From an uncultured Bacteroidota bacterium (GTDB lineage Bacteria; Bacteroidota; Bacteroidia; Bacteroidales; P3), in assembly GCA_902762805.1 (NCBI GenBank), contig CACWPQ010000002.1:62001-126000 (forward strand): 64,000 nt of DNA. Reading direction: 5' to 3'. Each line of letters opens with the position of its first letter. Position 1 is the stretch's first letter. A program made the position numbers and the translations under genes. The notes beneath the pieces were generated by a model. The model was not told where the DNA came from. It searched no databases and saw nothing but the letters and a program-made list of their open reading frames with translations. Shown one piece after another: positions 1 through 6,064 of this stretch.

Positions 1-722
1 CCGAGGTCGGTATAGTGCTTGGGGTTCTTAAGGAAGTCCACCACCTCCATCACCTCCTCCTTGGCGCCGGCCAGGCCGGCCACGTCCTTGAAGGTGACGT
101 TGTTCTGCTTGGTGGCGTCGTATTGCTTGACATTGCTGCGGCCGAAGCCGAACATGCCGCCGAAGCCGCCGCCATCGCCGCCCATCTGCTTGCGGGCGTA
201 GGCACTCATGCCCCAGAAGAAGAGCATGAAGAGGAGCAGCGGCCCGAACCACACGAGCATCTCGCGCAAGGCGTTGCTGCGGGTGTCGATTTTGTAGCTG
301 ACGTGCACGCCGGTCTTCTCCTCGATGCGGGCCAGCTCCTTGTCAAAGTGGTCGAGGTCGCCCACGTTGAGGATATAGATGCCCGCCGGGGCGGCTTGGC
401 CGGTGATGGAGTAGTTGTGGAGGTCGCGGTAGTTGGTGTCGGTCTTGACGGCCTCGGACTTGACGCGTATCTCGGCCATCTCTTTGTTCACCACGGTGAC
501 GCTCTCGTAGTCGCCGCGCTCGAGGATATACTCCAGCTTGGCCCAGTCGGCAGGCACCTTGGTGCTGCCCTTGCCGCCGAAGAAGCCGAAGATGAGGCCG
601 AGCATGATGATGCCGTATATAATAAATAGTACGCGCGCGACCTTGGGGCGCTTGCCCTGCGGCTGCTGCGGCTTCTGGGGTCGCTGCTGCTGTTGCTGCT
701 GCTGTTGTTGCTGTTCCGCCAT
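1..722 (-). CDS. ftsH: ATP-dependent zinc metalloprotease FtsH, N-terminal part (runs off the window)
   Basis: FtsH is a membrane-anchored AAA+ protease that degrades misassembled membrane proteins and some regulators. Only the first 240 codons are present. The frame starts at an ATG at 722 and reads a run of ten Gln (residues 4-13), a first membrane segment (about 29-46), the periplasmic FtsH extracellular domain, a second membrane segment (about 148-165), a Gly-rich linker with GGFGGMFGFG and the start of the AAA module (FKDVAGLAGAKEEVMEVV). The Walker and HEXXH motifs lie outside the window. The gene follows rsfS on the same strand, 24 bp downstream. The Gln tract is coded by mixed CAG/CAA. 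Confidence 0.95.
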   Translation of the reverse strand, partial: MAEQQQQQQQQQQRPQKPQQPQGKRPKVARVLFIIYGIIMLGLIFGFFGGKGSTKVPADWAKLEYILERGDYESVTVVNKEMAEIRVKSEAVKTDTNYRDLHNYSITGQAAPAGIYILNVGDLDHFDKELARIEEKTGVHVSYKIDTRSNALREMLVWFGPLLLFMLFFWGMSAYARKQMGGDGGGFGGMFGFGRSNVKQYDATKQNNVTFKDVAGLAGAKEEVMEVVDFLKNPKHYTDL

Positions 723-762
723 ACTCTAATTCCTAATTTCTAATTACTAACTCCTAATTGAA
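722..762. repeat. Degenerate heptamer array (CTAATTN)
   Basis: The interval between ftsH and rsfS consists of back-to-back heptamers of the CTAATTC, CTAATTT, CTAATTA, CTAACTC and CTAATTG types. The rsfS stop codon lies inside the array. The same word, or its complement GGAATTA, recurs near 23.2, 32.75 and 40.3 kb. Confidence 0.7.
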
Positions 763-1109
763 ACCTCCTCGCCGTCGCTCCAGAGCTCGTCGAGGCGGTA
801 GAAGGCACGTTTCTCTTTCTGGAAGATGTGGACCACCACGTCGAAATAGTCCATCAGTATCCACTCGGCGTTCTGGTATCCCTCCACCTTGTGGGGGTTC
901 AGGCCGGTGGCTTTCTTGACCGCCTCGTGGACGGCATCGCTCAAGGCGCTGACGTGCGACGGCACATTGCCGGTGGCTATGACGAAGAACTCGGACGGAG
1001 CGCCCTGCACACGTCGCAGGTCCAGGATACGCACCTCCTCGGCTTTCTTCTCGTCCATTATCTGGGCAGCCAGTCGGGCCAGCACCAGGCTCTCTTTGTT
1101 GTCTTTCAT
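747..1109 (-). CDS. rsfS: Ribosome silencing factor RsfS (Iojap family)
   Basis: RsfS binds ribosomal protein L14 and blocks subunit joining when nutrients are scarce. The 120-residue product carries the family core: VRILDLRRVQGAPSEFFVIA near the N-terminus, then the SHVSALSDAV helix and the GYQNAEWILMDYFDVVVHIF block. I start at the ATG at 1109, because the frame open upstream to 1199 is out of family and overlaps tsaE. The gap to tsaE is 4 bp, so the two are translationally close. The C-terminal residues SIRS and the stop codon are read from heptamer-like repeats (CTAATTC types) filling 722-762. Confidence 0.95.
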   Translation of the reverse strand: MKDNKESLVLARLAAQIMDEKKAEEVRILDLRRVQGAPSEFFVIATGNVPSHVSALSDAVHEAVKKATGLNPHKVEGYQNAEWILMDYFDVVVHIFQKEKRAFYRLDELWSDGEEVSIRS

Positions 1110-1113
1110 TCTG

Positions 1114-1539
1114 TTAGATTGTGTTGGCAGTAAATATTCTGGTCCCCTCGCGCTCCTCGATGTCCACACGCACATAGTGTTCGGGCAGCAGGGGTTCAAT
1201 CTTCTCGGTCCATTCGGTGAAACACCAGCTTCCGCTGTAGAAATATTCCTCGTAGCCGATGTCGTAAGCTTCGGCGAGGCTCTTGAGGCGGTAGAAGTCG
1301 AAATGGTAGACCGGCTCCCCCACCCTGTCGGAATACTCGTTGACGATGGCGAAGGTGGGGCTGCTCACGTTGTCCTCCACGCCGAGCTGGCGGCAGAGTT
1401 CCTTGATGAGGGTGGTCTTGCCCACGCCCATCTTGCCGAAGAAAGCGAAGAAACGCTCCCCAGGGAATTCCCCGAGCAACGCCTCGGCCACGGCCGGCAG
1501 CTGGTCTATATTTGAAATCTCGATTTTCATAGTGTTCAT
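1114..1539 (-). CDS. tsaE: tRNA threonylcarbamoyladenosine biosynthesis ATPase TsaE
   Basis: TsaE is the P-loop ATPase that drives the TsaB/TsaD complex making the universal t6A base of ANN-decoding tRNAs. The 141-residue product has a Walker A GKMGVGKTTLIKELC (about residues 35-49), the SSPTFAIVNEY block and the YHFDFYRL block typical of the family. Either of two ATGs (1539 or 1530) could be the start. The gene abuts the stop codon of the DUF4293 gene with no spacer, so it probably belongs to one minus-strand operon running from DUF1599 to ftsH. Confidence 0.96.
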   Translation of the reverse strand: MNTMKIEISNIDQLPAVAEALLGEFPGERFFAFFGKMGVGKTTLIKELCRQLGVEDNVSSPTFAIVNEYSDRVGEPVYHFDFYRLKSLAEAYDIGYEEYFYSGSWCFTEWTEKIEPLLPEHYVRVDIEEREGTRIFTANTI

Positions 1540-2079
1540 TTACCGCAGTCGGTCGGCAGCGCGCACCTTGGCCTCGTCGCTGCGTATGGCGCGCTGGGCG
1601 AGGAAGAGCAGCACCAGCGAGGCCAGGGGCAGGAAGGCACCTGCCTGCCAGCCCACCACAGGCTCCCCGCCGCCGAGGCCGGCCATCAGCAGGTCGCGGT
1701 ACTTGTCCACAGCCCAGAAGAAGACCACGAAGGCGTAGGCCACATTGATGAGGAATGCCAGCCCCGTGATGCGAGCCTGCATGGTGCGGCGCTTGTAGAG
1801 GAAGATGCAGAGCACCGCCAGCAGAAGCACACAGAGGGCGAGGGTGATGAGAGGCCAGGTGGACATGCCGGCGAGGCGCTGTCCATACTGTACCAGGGGC
1901 TCGCCCGAGGCCAGCTGCTGCAGGGTGTCGGGATTGTCGCCGGCAATGAGGTTGAGTTCGGCCGTTACGCGCTGGCCGGTAGCGAGGTCGAAGGTGTAAC
2001 CGGCCACGGGGAAGGCAAAGCACAGAGCCATGCACACCGCCGCCAGGGCCAGCCATAGGGTTTGGATACGTTGTATCAT
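1540..2079 (-). CDS. DUF4293 family membrane protein
   Basis: This 179-residue protein has four hydrophobic segments (about residues 8-27, 75-93, 102-122 and 147-163) and the N-terminal MIQRIQTLWL typical of the Bacteroidota-specific DUF4293 family. The function of the family is not known. The C-terminus is short, basic and probably cytoplasmic. Its position directly before tsaE, with no gap, argues for co-transcription rather than a functional link. Confidence 0.85.
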   Translation of the reverse strand: MIQRIQTLWLALAAVCMALCFAFPVAGYTFDLATGQRVTAELNLIAGDNPDTLQQLASGEPLVQYGQRLAGMSTWPLITLALCVLLLAVLCIFLYKRRTMQARITGLAFLINVAYAFVVFFWAVDKYRDLLMAGLGGGEPVVGWQAGAFLPLASLVLLFLAQRAIRSDEAKVRAADRLR

Positions 2080-2082
2080 CGT

Positions 2083-2116
2083 GTCAATTTATCAGTTTTC
2101 AATTTCCAGTTCATCC
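2083..2116. repeat. Short heptamer run at the 3' end of the DoxX-type gene
   Basis: On the minus strand the words GAACTGG, AAATTGA and AAACTGA follow each other, overlapping the last codons (ELEIEN) of the DoxX-type gene. This is a weak, imperfect member of the heptamer class seen through the window. Confidence 0.4.
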
Positions 2117-3222
2117 GCCTTGCGGGTCTTCTGCAGTACGGTGGCGTCCTTCATATACATGAAGCCCGGGTTGCCGCGCATGATGGCCTTGATGGCGGTG
2201 GCGTCGGCGAAGAGGTAGTCGAGGCCCGAGATATTGTTCTCGTACAGCCACGCCTGCACCTCCTCGGGCAGCGCCGAAGTAAGCATAACAATTTTCGTGC
2301 CATTCTCTTCGGCCTGGGCCAGAGCGCTTTTCACCTCCTCCACACCCGAGGGCTTCATCTTGGCCAGCGAGTGCACGGTAACCATGACAAGCCCCTCCTC
2401 GCTCAGCAGGAGGTCGACCGAGTGGTCCTCGCCCTCGGCATCCATCATGCTGAATCCGTCGGCCTTCACCTCGAAGGGCTCATCGCTGGTGGAGCTGACT
2501 ATCTCCCAGCGGTCGAAGTCCTTGTACTCGGCCGGCACCTGGTCCCACCCGCCGTTGGGGTAGTCGACGGTTACCTCCTCGCCGGTGGCGATGTTCTTGA
2601 AAGTCATGTGGTTCATAGCCTCGCGCTCCTCCACCATGCGGTTGCCCTCCTTCCAGGGGCGGAAGTCGATGACGGGCTCGTGCTTGATGTTGTAGATGGA
2701 AAATACCACCATGGCGGCGATGGCGGCCAGCAGGATAATCCAGTCGCGCTCGAAGCGGCGGCGGTAGCGCAGCCAGCGGGTGAGGAATATCCAGACCGTG
2801 GGCACGTCGAGCGCCACATTTTTCCAGAAGGTCTGCCAGTTTGTCAGTTTCACCGCGTCGCCGAAGCAGCCGCAGTCGCTCACCTTGTTGGTGATGGCGT
2901 CGACGAGGGTGGTGGCGGTGAAGAAGAGCATCATCAGCACCAGCGCCCAAGCCGAGAGGAGGCGGAAACTGTTGGTGATGAGCAGCACGCCCACCACAAA
3001 TTCGGCGCATATCAGCATCACGCTCAGCAGGTTGGCCATCGGCAACGCCCACTCGAAGCTCATGCCGAACAGCTCCCAGGCGGTCATGTACTCCTGCACC
3101 TTGTAGGCCGTGCCCAGCGGGTCGACGCCCTTGACGAAGGAGGAGAAAAGGAACACCAATCCCACCACCCAGCGGGCGATGACATTGAGCGTGTAGTTGA
3201 GGGTTGTGTCTTTTATTTGCAT
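2092..3222 (-). CDS. DoxX/MauE-like membrane protein with a C-terminal soluble domain
   Basis: The 376-residue protein belongs to a Bacteroidota family with an N-terminal DoxX-like four-helix membrane domain (roughly residues 10-160). It opens with NYTLNVIARWVVGLVFLFSS and holds a conserved DCGCFGDAVKLTNWQTFWKN segment. A further hydrophobic segment lies near 178-195, followed by a soluble domain that looks like a redox or thioredoxin-type fold without an obvious CxxC. The DCGCFG cysteines suggest a redox or quinone-linked role, but the family function is not established. It sits between DUF1599 and DUF4293 on the same strand. Confidence 0.8.
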   Translation of the reverse strand: MQIKDTTLNYTLNVIARWVVGLVFLFSSFVKGVDPLGTAYKVQEYMTAWELFGMSFEWALPMANLLSVMLICAEFVVGVLLITNSFRLLSAWALVLMMLFFTATTLVDAITNKVSDCGCFGDAVKLTNWQTFWKNVALDVPTVWIFLTRWLRYRRRFERDWIILLAAIAAMVVFSIYNIKHEPVIDFRPWKEGNRMVEEREAMNHMTFKNIATGEEVTVDYPNGGWDQVPAEYKDFDRWEIVSSTSDEPFEVKADGFSMMDAEGEDHSVDLLLSEEGLVMVTVHSLAKMKPSGVEEVKSALAQAEENGTKIVMLTSALPEEVQAWLYENNISGLDYLFADATAIKAIMRGNPGFMYMKDATVLQKTRKADELEIEN

Positions 3223-3262
3223 GGTTTTCTTCTGATTATCTGATTGTTTCGACTAATTCCGA

Positions 3263-3823
3263 TTATTCCGACTTCTGCTCCATCTCCGTCAGGCGGCAGA
3301 GGCAGAAGAGCGAGTAGTTCACGATGTCCATATAGCCGCCCTCGACGCCCTCGCTGACGAGGGTCTTGCCATGGTTGTCCTCTATCTGCTTGATGCGCAG
3401 CAGCTTCATCAGGATGAGGTCCACCATCGACTCGACGCGCATCTGGCGCCACGCCTCGCCATAGTCGTGGTTCTTGTCCATCATCAGGTCGAGGATGCGG
3501 GTGGTCTCGGCATCATAGAGAGCCATGGCGTCGTCAAGCGGCAGCTCCAGGTCGTCGCTTTCGAGGGTCAGCTGAATCAGCGCCATGACGGCATAGTTGA
3601 CCATCGCCACGAACTCGTCGCGCACGTCGTCGCCCACGCGGTTCTCGCCGCTCTCCTGCAGGCTGCGGATGCGGCTGGCCTTGATGTATATCTGGTCGGT
3701 CAGCGAGGGCAGGCGCATGATGCGCCACGAGGTGCCGTAGTCGCGCGTCTTCTTCTCGAACAGCGCGCGGCACTCCGCCACCTCGTGCTCCATCTCGCTT
3801 CGTGTATCTGCGTATTTATTCAT
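3263..3823 (-). CDS. DUF1599 domain protein
   Basis: The 186-residue protein contains two related halves, each with a Y/DYGxxWR motif: KTRDYGTSWRIMRLPSLTDQ (about residues 27-46) and KNHDYGEAWRQMRVESMVDL (about 118-137). This duplication is characteristic of DUF1599 in Bacteroidota. The domain has been predicted to act in nucleotide modification, but no reaction is proven for this group. I start at the ATG at 3823; the seven codons upstream (MCVCVGD) are unlikely. A promoter and a short terminator-like leader lie upstream. Confidence 0.85.
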   Translation of the reverse strand: MNKYADTRSEMEHEVAECRALFEKKTRDYGTSWRIMRLPSLTDQIYIKASRIRSLQESGENRVGDDVRDEFVAMVNYAVMALIQLTLESDDLELPLDDAMALYDAETTRILDLMMDKNHDYGEAWRQMRVESMVDLILMKLLRIKQIEDNHGKTLVSEGVEGGYMDIVNYSLFCLCRLTEMEQKSE

Positions 3824-3871
3824 ATCACCCACACAAACGCACATCGTACCCGTTTATTGTGCACCGCATAT

Positions 3872-3909
3872 AAAAAAAAGTACTGCCGCAAGAAATCTGC
3901 CGGCAGCAC
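3872..3909 (-). terminator. Intrinsic terminator inside the leader of the DUF1599 operon
   Basis: On the minus strand GTGCTGCCG pairs with CGGCAGTAC (8 of 9 positions) across a 12-base loop and is followed at once by eight T. It lies about 50 bases before the DUF1599 start and about 45 bases after a promoter, so it would stop a very short transcript. It may be an attenuator. Confidence 0.6.
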
Positions 3910-3958
3910 CTTGTGGATTTGGTAATATTGGAGAACCCTCCACGTGTTTAATGGACTG

Positions 3959-3966
3959 CAAAAATA
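3959..3966 (-). promoter_or_regulatory. Putative Bacteroides-type -7 element before the DUF1599 operon
   Basis: On the minus strand TATTTTTG fits the Bacteroidota -7 consensus TAnnTTTG. It would start a transcript near 3952 that runs into the leader terminator at 3872-3909. No convincing -33 TTTG was assigned. Confidence 0.5.
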
Positions 3967-4162
3967 CGCACAGAGCGCGCCTTCCTACAAATTTCAACTG
4001 TTAAAAAAAATTAAAAAATACACATTTCGTTGACTTCCTGCAACTTACAAACAAAGAAAACTATACCCACATCGAAAGTTTTCTTCTGCAAAAACGTACC
4101 AGCGGCACCTGAATTTGTCGTTTTTTTTCTCTCAATTTACACCGCGGTGTTGAAGTAAGACC

Positions 4163-4200
4163 ATAGTAAGACTTGATCCCTACCGTCCCCCTACCACCCC
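4163..4200 (+). repeat. C-rich 11-bp-period repeat, variant with CATAGTAAGACTTGATC start
   Basis: CATAGTAAGACTTGATC is followed by CCCTACCGTCC and CCCTACCACCC, two units spaced 11 bp apart. An almost identical copy lies at 11453-11486. The C-rich part matches the larger elements near 24.9, 50.9, 57.1 and 62.2 kb. The remainder of the 3824-4280 gap is AT-rich and shows no gene. Confidence 0.75.
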
Positions 4201-4280
4201 CTTACAATCAGCCACTTACACACCCACAAAAAAAGGCGCCCCAGGGCACAATAATATGCCCCGTGCGCCGTTATTTGGGC

Positions 4281-5159
4281 ATGACCACAGAACCTGCCTT
4301 CGAGCCCTTCAGCATCACCGTCGGCGGCCGGCTGGTGGAATTCCGCCGGCCAGCCGTCATGGGCATCCTCAACATCACCCCCGACTCCTTCTACGACGGC
4401 GGACGCCACCTCGCACCCGCCGACATGCTCGCCCACGCCCACCGCCTGCTCGACGACGGCGCCGACATCCTCGACCTCGGAGCCGCCTCCTCGCGCCCCG
4501 GCGCCACACTCCCCCACCCCGACGAGGAAGCCGCACGCCTCACCGAAGCCATACGCCTGCTGCGCACCGAATTGCCCGACGCCATCCTCTCCGTCGACAC
4601 CTGCTGGGCCACACCCGCACGCGCCGCCATCGAGGCCGGTGCCGACATCATCAACGACATCTCCGGCGGACAGTTCGAACGCGACCGAAGTGGAGCGAAC
4701 GACCCTGAAGGGAGTTCCATGTTCGCCACCGTCGCCTCTCTCCAGGTCCCCTACCTCCTCATGCACACCCGCGGCCTCCCTGGCGAGATGCAGCAACTGA
4801 CTGGCTACGACGACATCATCGACGACCTGACGAAATACTTCTCCGCCCGCCTCGACACCCTCTACCGCCTCGGCGTCAAAGACATCTGGCTCGACCCCGG
4901 CTTCGGCTTCGCCAAGAGCCTGGAGGACAACTATGTGCTGCTCGACCGCCTCGACGAGCTCACCACCCTCTTCCGCCAGCCCCTCGTCGCCGCCCTCAGC
5001 CGCAAAAGCATGATCTACCGCCGCCTCGGCTGCACCCCCGACGACGCCCTCCACGGCACCGTCGCCCTCGACGCCATCGCCCTCCTCAAAGGGGCCCGCA
5101 TCCTCCGCGTCCACGACCCACGTCCAGCCCTCGACACCATCAAACTCCTATTCCCATGA
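4281..5159 (+). CDS. folP: Dihydropteroate synthase
   Basis: FolP condenses p-aminobenzoate with dihydropterin pyrophosphate in folate synthesis. The 292-residue product has the pterin-binding signatures MGILNITPDSFYDGG (about residues 28-42), LDLGAASSRPGA, IINDISGG and the late motif AALSRKSM. I choose the ATG at 4281 (MTTEPAFEPF) rather than the upstream open frame, which is Pro-rich and unlike the family. Oddity: residues 132-146 (FERDRSGANDPEGSS) sit between ISGGQ and MFATVA, where the family normally has only a few residues. The stop codon overlaps the cdaA start by ATGA. Confidence 0.96.
   Translation: MTTEPAFEPFSITVGGRLVEFRRPAVMGILNITPDSFYDGGRHLAPADMLAHAHRLLDDGADILDLGAASSRPGATLPHPDEEAARLTEAIRLLRTELPDAILSVDTCWATPARAAIEAGADIINDISGGQFERDRSGANDPEGSSMFATVASLQVPYLLMHTRGLPGEMQQLTGYDDIIDDLTKYFSARLDTLYRLGVKDIWLDPGFGFAKSLEDNYVLLDRLDELTTLFRQPLVAALSRKSMIYRRLGCTPDDALHGTVALDAIALLKGARILRVHDPRPALDTIKLLFP
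4674..4718 (+). repeat. Candidate translated repeat insert within folP
   Basis: This stretch reads CGACCGAAGTGGAGCGAACG and then CCCTGAAGGGAGTTCC, unlike the surrounding C-ending codons. It adds about 11-15 residues after the ISGG motif of DHPS. No second copy is in the window, so calling it a repeat is inference from its atypical codon use and position. Confidence 0.45.
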
Positions 5160-5950
5160 TCATCAACGCCATTATGGGCCTGCCGCATGTGCGGCTCATC
5201 GACATCATCGACGTCCTCATCGTCGCCGTCCTCGTCTACTACATCTACCGCATGGTGCGCGGCACCAACGTCATGCTCATCTTCTGGGCCCTCATCGTGT
5301 TGCTCGTCTCCTGGCGCGTGGCCGACCTGCTCGAGATGCGCCTCCTCGGCGCCATCCTCGGCGGCGTGGCCAGCGTGGGCCTCATCGCACTCATCGTCAT
5401 CTTCCAACCCGAGATTCGCAAGTTCCTCCTCTTCCTCGGCACCAAAACCCAGCTCGACGAGTCGTGGCTCCAGCGCCTGCAGTTCTGGCGCCACCAGCAG
5501 CAGGCGTCCAAAGGCAACAGCTACGAGGCATACGTGAATGCCTGCATGCACATGTCGCAGTCGCGTACCGGCGCCCTCATCGTCTTCAAGCGCAAGAACG
5601 AGGTGGAGGAACTCATCGCCACCGGCGAGCGCATCGACGCCCTGGCCTCCAGCCCGCTGATCGAGGCCCTGTTCTTCAAAAACTCGCCCCTGCACGACGG
5701 CGCCGTCATCGCCCACGGCAACCAGGTGCTGGCCGCGCGCTGCATCCTCCCCGTTACGTCGCGCCTCGACGTCGACCCCAACCTCGGCCTGCGCCACCGC
5801 AGTGCCATCGGCGTTACCGAACAGCTTGACGTGCTGAGCGTTATCGTCAGCGAAGAGACCGGCTCCATCTCCTACGCCGTCGACGGTGAGATACACCACG
5901 ACATATCGCCCGTCCAGCTGCGCCAGGCGCTGGAAAAATACGAGTGCTAG
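5156..5950 (+). CDS. cdaA: Diadenylate cyclase CdaA
   Basis: CdaA joins two ATP into the second messenger c-di-AMP, which controls potassium and osmotic balance. The 264-residue protein has N-terminal membrane helices (about residues 14-75), then the DAC domain with DGA at residues 181-183 (LHDGAVIAHG) and RHR at 213-215 (GLRHRSAIG), the two motifs that bind and cyclise ATP. It overlaps folP by 4 bp (ATGA), so translation is probably coupled. No c-di-AMP phosphodiesterase gene is in the window. Confidence 0.97.
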   Translation: MIINAIMGLPHVRLIDIIDVLIVAVLVYYIYRMVRGTNVMLIFWALIVLLVSWRVADLLEMRLLGAILGGVASVGLIALIVIFQPEIRKFLLFLGTKTQLDESWLQRLQFWRHQQQASKGNSYEAYVNACMHMSQSRTGALIVFKRKNEVEELIATGERIDALASSPLIEALFFKNSPLHDGAVIAHGNQVLAARCILPVTSRLDVDPNLGLRHRSAIGVTEQLDVLSVIVSEETGSISYAVDGEIHHDISPVQLRQALEKYEC

Positions 5951-6005
5951 CACCCTAACAGACAGCCTATTATAAAATATTTTACAAAGATACACTTTTT
6001 TTCCG

Positions 6006-6013
6006 TATCTTTG
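6006..6013 (+). promoter_or_regulatory. Bacteroides-type -7 element before the M16 peptidase gene
   Basis: TATCTTTG matches the -7 consensus TAnnTTTG, 52 bases before the ATG at 6065. The surrounding 110 bp is AT-rich, in contrast to the flanking genes. Confidence 0.7.
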
Positions 6014-6064
6014 CAGCCCGATTTGTGCAAAAAAACGGAATAAATAACAATAAAACACACAACA

